Assembly (NCBI GenBank): GCA_964542755.1
Contig: CAZIWL010000052.1
Coordinates: 1 to 27,327, forward strand
Source: SKLM01 sp964542755
GTDB lineage: Bacteria > Chloroflexota > Anaerolineae > B4-G1
Direction: 5' to 3'
Length of the DNA stretch: 27,327 bases
Part shown: one piece after another, positions 25,239 to 27,327 of the stretch
Layout: each line of letters starts with the position of its first letter
Numbering within the stretch: position 1 is the first letter of the stretch
Notes under the pieces: model-generated
The model's database searches: none
The model's input: only the letters and a program-made list of their open reading frames with translations
Told to the model about the DNA's origin: nothing
Made by a program: the position numbers and the translations under genes

Positions 25239-26609
25239 ATGGCCTGTGATCGCTGTCTGAAACACACCGAAGAGGCGATGGAGGCCGGCGGCGTGCCGAG
25301 CGCGGCGTCCGGCAACGCGGTATCTGGGCTGCGACAAGCAACGATCTCAGAAGGGCAAACTCGGTGCTCACACTGTGGTGCGTGGCTCTCGCAGGGTGGT
25401 CAGTGCAAGAATCCGAAGTGCCCGGGGCCCTCTGGGGCAAGCGAGGACGTGGAACAAGAGAGGGCGCATTTGACGGCCACGCTAGAGGCCCTAGAGGCAA
25501 CACACGGCACAACGGCTAGGGTAACACCGGAGCAGTTCGCCAAAGCCACGGAGACGGCCCAGGAGAGGCTCAGGGCGGCGGGTAGCGAGGGGCAGAGCTC
25601 AGAGGCGCCGAGAGAGGCCCTGCGGCGGCAAGGAGACAATCGCCCTGACCGCTGGCTGCACTTCGAGATGGTGCCGGATGTGGAGGTCTGGGCCTACGAC
25701 ACGCCGGAAGATGTATGGGAAGCAGTTTTTCAAGACCGGGCAATCGACGAAGTGCCTCACCAAATCGACGCGGTGAAGAAGCTCAGCGAACGGGTGGAGG
25801 AAATAGAGGCAGCCTCGCCGGATGACCTGGAGAATCCCACGGACAGTTGTGTTGTTCCAGTCCCGCCTGAAGCCAGGGATCTGGGAATTATCGAGGACGT
25901 GGATGCAATCAACGAGACGACGGTACGCAACGCCCGGAGCCTCCAAGCGCGGCTGCAAGTAGCGGTCGCACAAGTGCAAGAGGGGCGTTGGGACTCGGTG
26001 AAGGATCAACTGATAGGGGCTGAACTCCCTGAACGTGCTTTTGGCACCGTCGGTGACGAGCTACTGACCGTTGTGGATCTAAACCCGCAACCGCATGGCA
26101 ATCTTGCCTGGCAGATGGAAGAGGTGGTACTAAAGCGCCCTCCTCATACGCGCAAGTCCTGGTCGGTCCAGTCTGTCGGGCTAGACCAGTTAGTGCGCGT
26201 CATGAGCAGTCCAAGTGTCAACGTCTCCTTCACGAACAGAGAGTGGGAGGAATGGCGCGAGCAGTGGTGCGATGGGCGTGTGTCTGTTGGCCCCGCAGAA
26301 CCTGCAGGACCCTTTGACCCAGGCGTCACGTTGATGGATGTGCGCGAAGACAGCTTGCAGGCTTCGGCACAGTCGCGTCAGACACACACGTACAGGGTGC
26401 AGAGGAAGATCTCCCCCATGGATTCGACGGGCGTGACGTACGACCGGTTGACCAAGCAAGCAGAGGATATGCTGCGCGAGGCGACGGAAGAAGCAGTGAG
26501 CTGGGGCGAGGTCCAACCGGTGAGCCTCAACGTGGAGCGGCGCCCGTGTCCGGAGGGAATGCTGTGGGTCACGGCGGTTTTCGATGTGGTGGGCGATGAC
26601 TCGGCGTAG
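25239..26609 (+). CDS. MVCD-tag protein 6: modular paralogue, variant tag
   Basis: 456 residues, starting four bases after the previous stop with no clear ribosome site, so translation is probably coupled. The tag is the most diverged: MACDRCL (Cys3, Cys6), Ala at position 13 in place of Cys, then GGVPSAA and GNAVSGLRQ. Zinc ribbon at Cys43, Cys46, Cys56 and Cys61. It lacks the middle module shared by 22904 and 23810 and has a charged helical stretch instead (EDVEQERAHLTATLEALEAT). From about residue 142 it follows the protein at 23810: VWAYDTPEDVWEAVF, EEIEAASPDDLENPTD, WEEWREQW and SVGPAEPAGPF. Function unknown. It ends at a strong hairpin. Confidence 0.7.
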   Translation: MACDRCLKHTEEAMEAGGVPSAASGNAVSGLRQATISEGQTRCSHCGAWLSQGGQCKNPKCPGPSGASEDVEQERAHLTATLEALEATHGTTARVTPEQFAKATETAQERLRAAGSEGQSSEAPREALRRQGDNRPDRWLHFEMVPDVEVWAYDTPEDVWEAVFQDRAIDEVPHQIDAVKKLSERVEEIEAASPDDLENPTDSCVVPVPPEARDLGIIEDVDAINETTVRNARSLQARLQVAVAQVQEGRWDSVKDQLIGAELPERAFGTVGDELLTVVDLNPQPHGNLAWQMEEVVLKRPPHTRKSWSVQSVGLDQLVRVMSSPSVNVSFTNREWEEWREQWCDGRVSVGPAEPAGPFDPGVTLMDVREDSLQASAQSRQTHTYRVQRKISPMDSTGVTYDRLTKQAEDMLREATEEAVSWGEVQPVSLNVERRPCPEGMLWVTAVFDVVGDDSA

Positions 26610-26648
26610 GGGAAACGCAACTTCGTCCGGAAGGACTTGCGTTTCCCC
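26609..26648 (+). terminator. 12-bp hairpin after the tag cluster; terminator or attenuator candidate
   Basis: GGGGAAACGCAA (26609-26620) and TTGCGTTTCCCC (26637-26648) form a perfect 12-bp stem with a 16-base loop, starting at the last base of the stop codon of the preceding gene. No T run follows, so classical intrinsic termination is doubtful. A second GGAAACGCAA at 26663-26672 could pair with the same right arm. Confidence 0.45.
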
Positions 26649-26723
26649 GTGTTGTCTAGGGAGGAAACGCAACTTTCGGAACGCCCATTATCGGCGCCGA
26701 GAATAGGCGGCTGGCTCGATACA

Positions 26724-26753
26724 ACGACTATTTCCAGCATCTGGAGTAGTCGT
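26724..26753 (+). other. Second imperfect hairpin before the gene at 26777
   Basis: ACGACTA (26724-26730) pairs with TAGTCGT (26747-26753), and inside it TCCAG pairs with CTGGA around a three-base loop. It lies about 25 bases before the next start codon and could influence its translation or end the upstream transcript. Confidence 0.35.
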
Positions 26754-26776
26754 GGGAAGCACGAGAAGGGGAACGT

Positions 26777-27208
26777 ATGGGAGTAGGGATGGAGTTCGCA
26801 AGAGGACAAGAGGAACAGATTTTCGCACATCCGCTGATCGAGGGGATGCGTCCCGACGGCGCTCTCGACGCATTGGGGGCAGACTGTGACGCGCTGGTCT
26901 CTGCCTTTGGGTACGACGCTGCTCGCTCACTGGCAGTGGCTTTGGAGAGTCGCAGGAGGCTGATCGGATTGTTGGATGGAGAAGTGGCGCCGGAGTCGGA
27001 CGTAGAACACGCGCTGCTTGAGGCAGTGGGTGAGGGAGAAACGGTCTCGATGCTCCTGATCGGGCAAGAGGGTTTCGACGAGGCGGGGCTATCGCCCAGG
27101 ATCGGACGCGAGGGCTCGGCTTGGTGCGTAGCCGTAGGGGACCATCGGAAGGTCTTTTCGACAGCCCGAGAGGGATTCGAGTGGTGGCGCGACTTGATCG
27201 GGGCCTAA
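26777..27208 (+). CDS. Small unknown protein related to the N-terminal module of 16020
   Basis: 143 residues, with AGAAGGGG before ATG 26777. The opening FARGQEEQIFAHPLIEGMRP, then a helical region ending in a Phe-containing turn, aligns with FQTGPYGEIFPLPLLAGMTA in the protein at 16020: the shared pattern is F, G, IF, PL, GM, AL, L, D, F. A later strand-helix stretch (DHRKVFSTAREGFEWWRD) has the same plan as a segment of the larger protein (RVKTFETDDPAKAVKAAQ). It may be a free-standing version of that module. No Cys cluster, signal peptide or catalytic motif is visible. It is separated from the tag genes by 167 bases with hairpins and followed by intergenic box copy 4. Confidence 0.6.
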   Translation: MGVGMEFARGQEEQIFAHPLIEGMRPDGALDALGADCDALVSAFGYDAARSLAVALESRRRLIGLLDGEVAPESDVEHALLEAVGEGETVSMLLIGQEGFDEAGLSPRIGREGSAWCVAVGDHRKVFSTAREGFEWWRDLIGA

Positions 27209-27263
27209 TCGCCCAGGGGTCGAACGCGGTGGATCTGGTCGGGCGTGCCGCGTTTTCCTTGGT

Positions 27264-27299
27264 GCTGTGGGCTTGACTTACTAAGTGAACACGGAATCC
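27264..27299 (+). promoter_or_regulatory. Intergenic box, copy 4 (core 27273-27295)
   Basis: The core TTGACTTACTAAGTGAACAC is followed by GGAATCC as in copy 1 and preceded by TGTGGGC as in copies 2 and 3. It differs from copy 1 at three core positions. It lies 11 bases before a possible start codon at 27307. Confidence 0.5.
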
Positions 27300-27306
27300 G
27301 GATGCG

Positions 27307-27327
27307 ATGGCCAAGCAAGGCGCCTGG
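27307..27327 (+). CDS. Possible start of a gene cut by the window edge
   Basis: ATG 27307 opens MAKQGAW and runs off the window. It is supported only by its position 11 bases after intergenic box copy 4, which elsewhere precedes genes. There is no clear ribosome site. Confidence 0.2.

Noticed and set aside
26609..26672. Start of a CRISPR array from the repeated GGAAACGCAA
   Set aside because: There are only two direct copies plus one inverted copy, no regular spacers and no cas genes.

Overview
The window looks like part of an accessory or mobile region from a high-GC bacterium. The likeliest phylum is Chloroflexota. That placement is an inference from protein style: DUF11 and SdrD-like surface proteins, 'YIPLV' and 'PRYLP' motifs, a zinc-ribbon plus single-TM protein, and a Replic_Relax gene. 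No rRNA, tRNA or housekeeping gene is visible to confirm it. Two runs of 100 N (12578-12677 and 21123-21222) mark scaffold joins, and each one splits a gene.

Left part (1-13364, + strand): a sortase-like protein, a DUF11 surface protein, a 1,897-residue secreted protein with ten SdrD_B-like domains, a small secreted protein, a zinc-ribbon/TM protein, a large membrane-anchored VirD4/TraG-type ATPase, a Replic_Relax protein broken by the first gap, and a small PH-like protein. This is a cell-surface, DNA-transfer and replication module. Two small membrane proteins (13200-13657) lie on the minus strand and run into it.

Centre (13658-14580): a regulator built like an IS607-type serine recombinase (MerR-like HTH plus resolvase fold) but with no serine at the expected catalytic position. 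It is flanked by a perfect 31-bp inverted repeat. Each repeat arm supplies the -35 box of an outward sigma70-type promoter, both with 18-nt spacers. One promoter fires left into the small membrane genes and the other fires right into the long operon.

Right part (14581-27327, + strand): the main novelty. Six proteins (starting at 14581, 17157, 19653, 22904, 23810 and 25239) begin with the same roughly 24-residue N-terminal tag: MVCD, a Cys at position 13 in most, then GVPxAA. A zinc ribbon follows in each. Two of them are a MoxR-like AAA+ ATPase and a CobT-like VWA protein with an HExxH motif. The last three are modular paralogues of unknown function. A YdjM-like membrane hydrolase, a small lipoprotein candidate and two related unknown proteins (16020 and 26777) share the cluster. 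I suggest the tag marks components of one multiprotein system driven by the ATPase/VWA pair; its function cannot be read from sequence.

A conserved intergenic box (core TTGAGATACTAAGCGAACAC) occurs four times, always in + orientation and at operon boundaries (1004, 8150, 22875, 27273). It ties the surface module and the tag module into one element, probably under common regulation. Apart from the gaps, no stretch over 300 bases lacks a gene.
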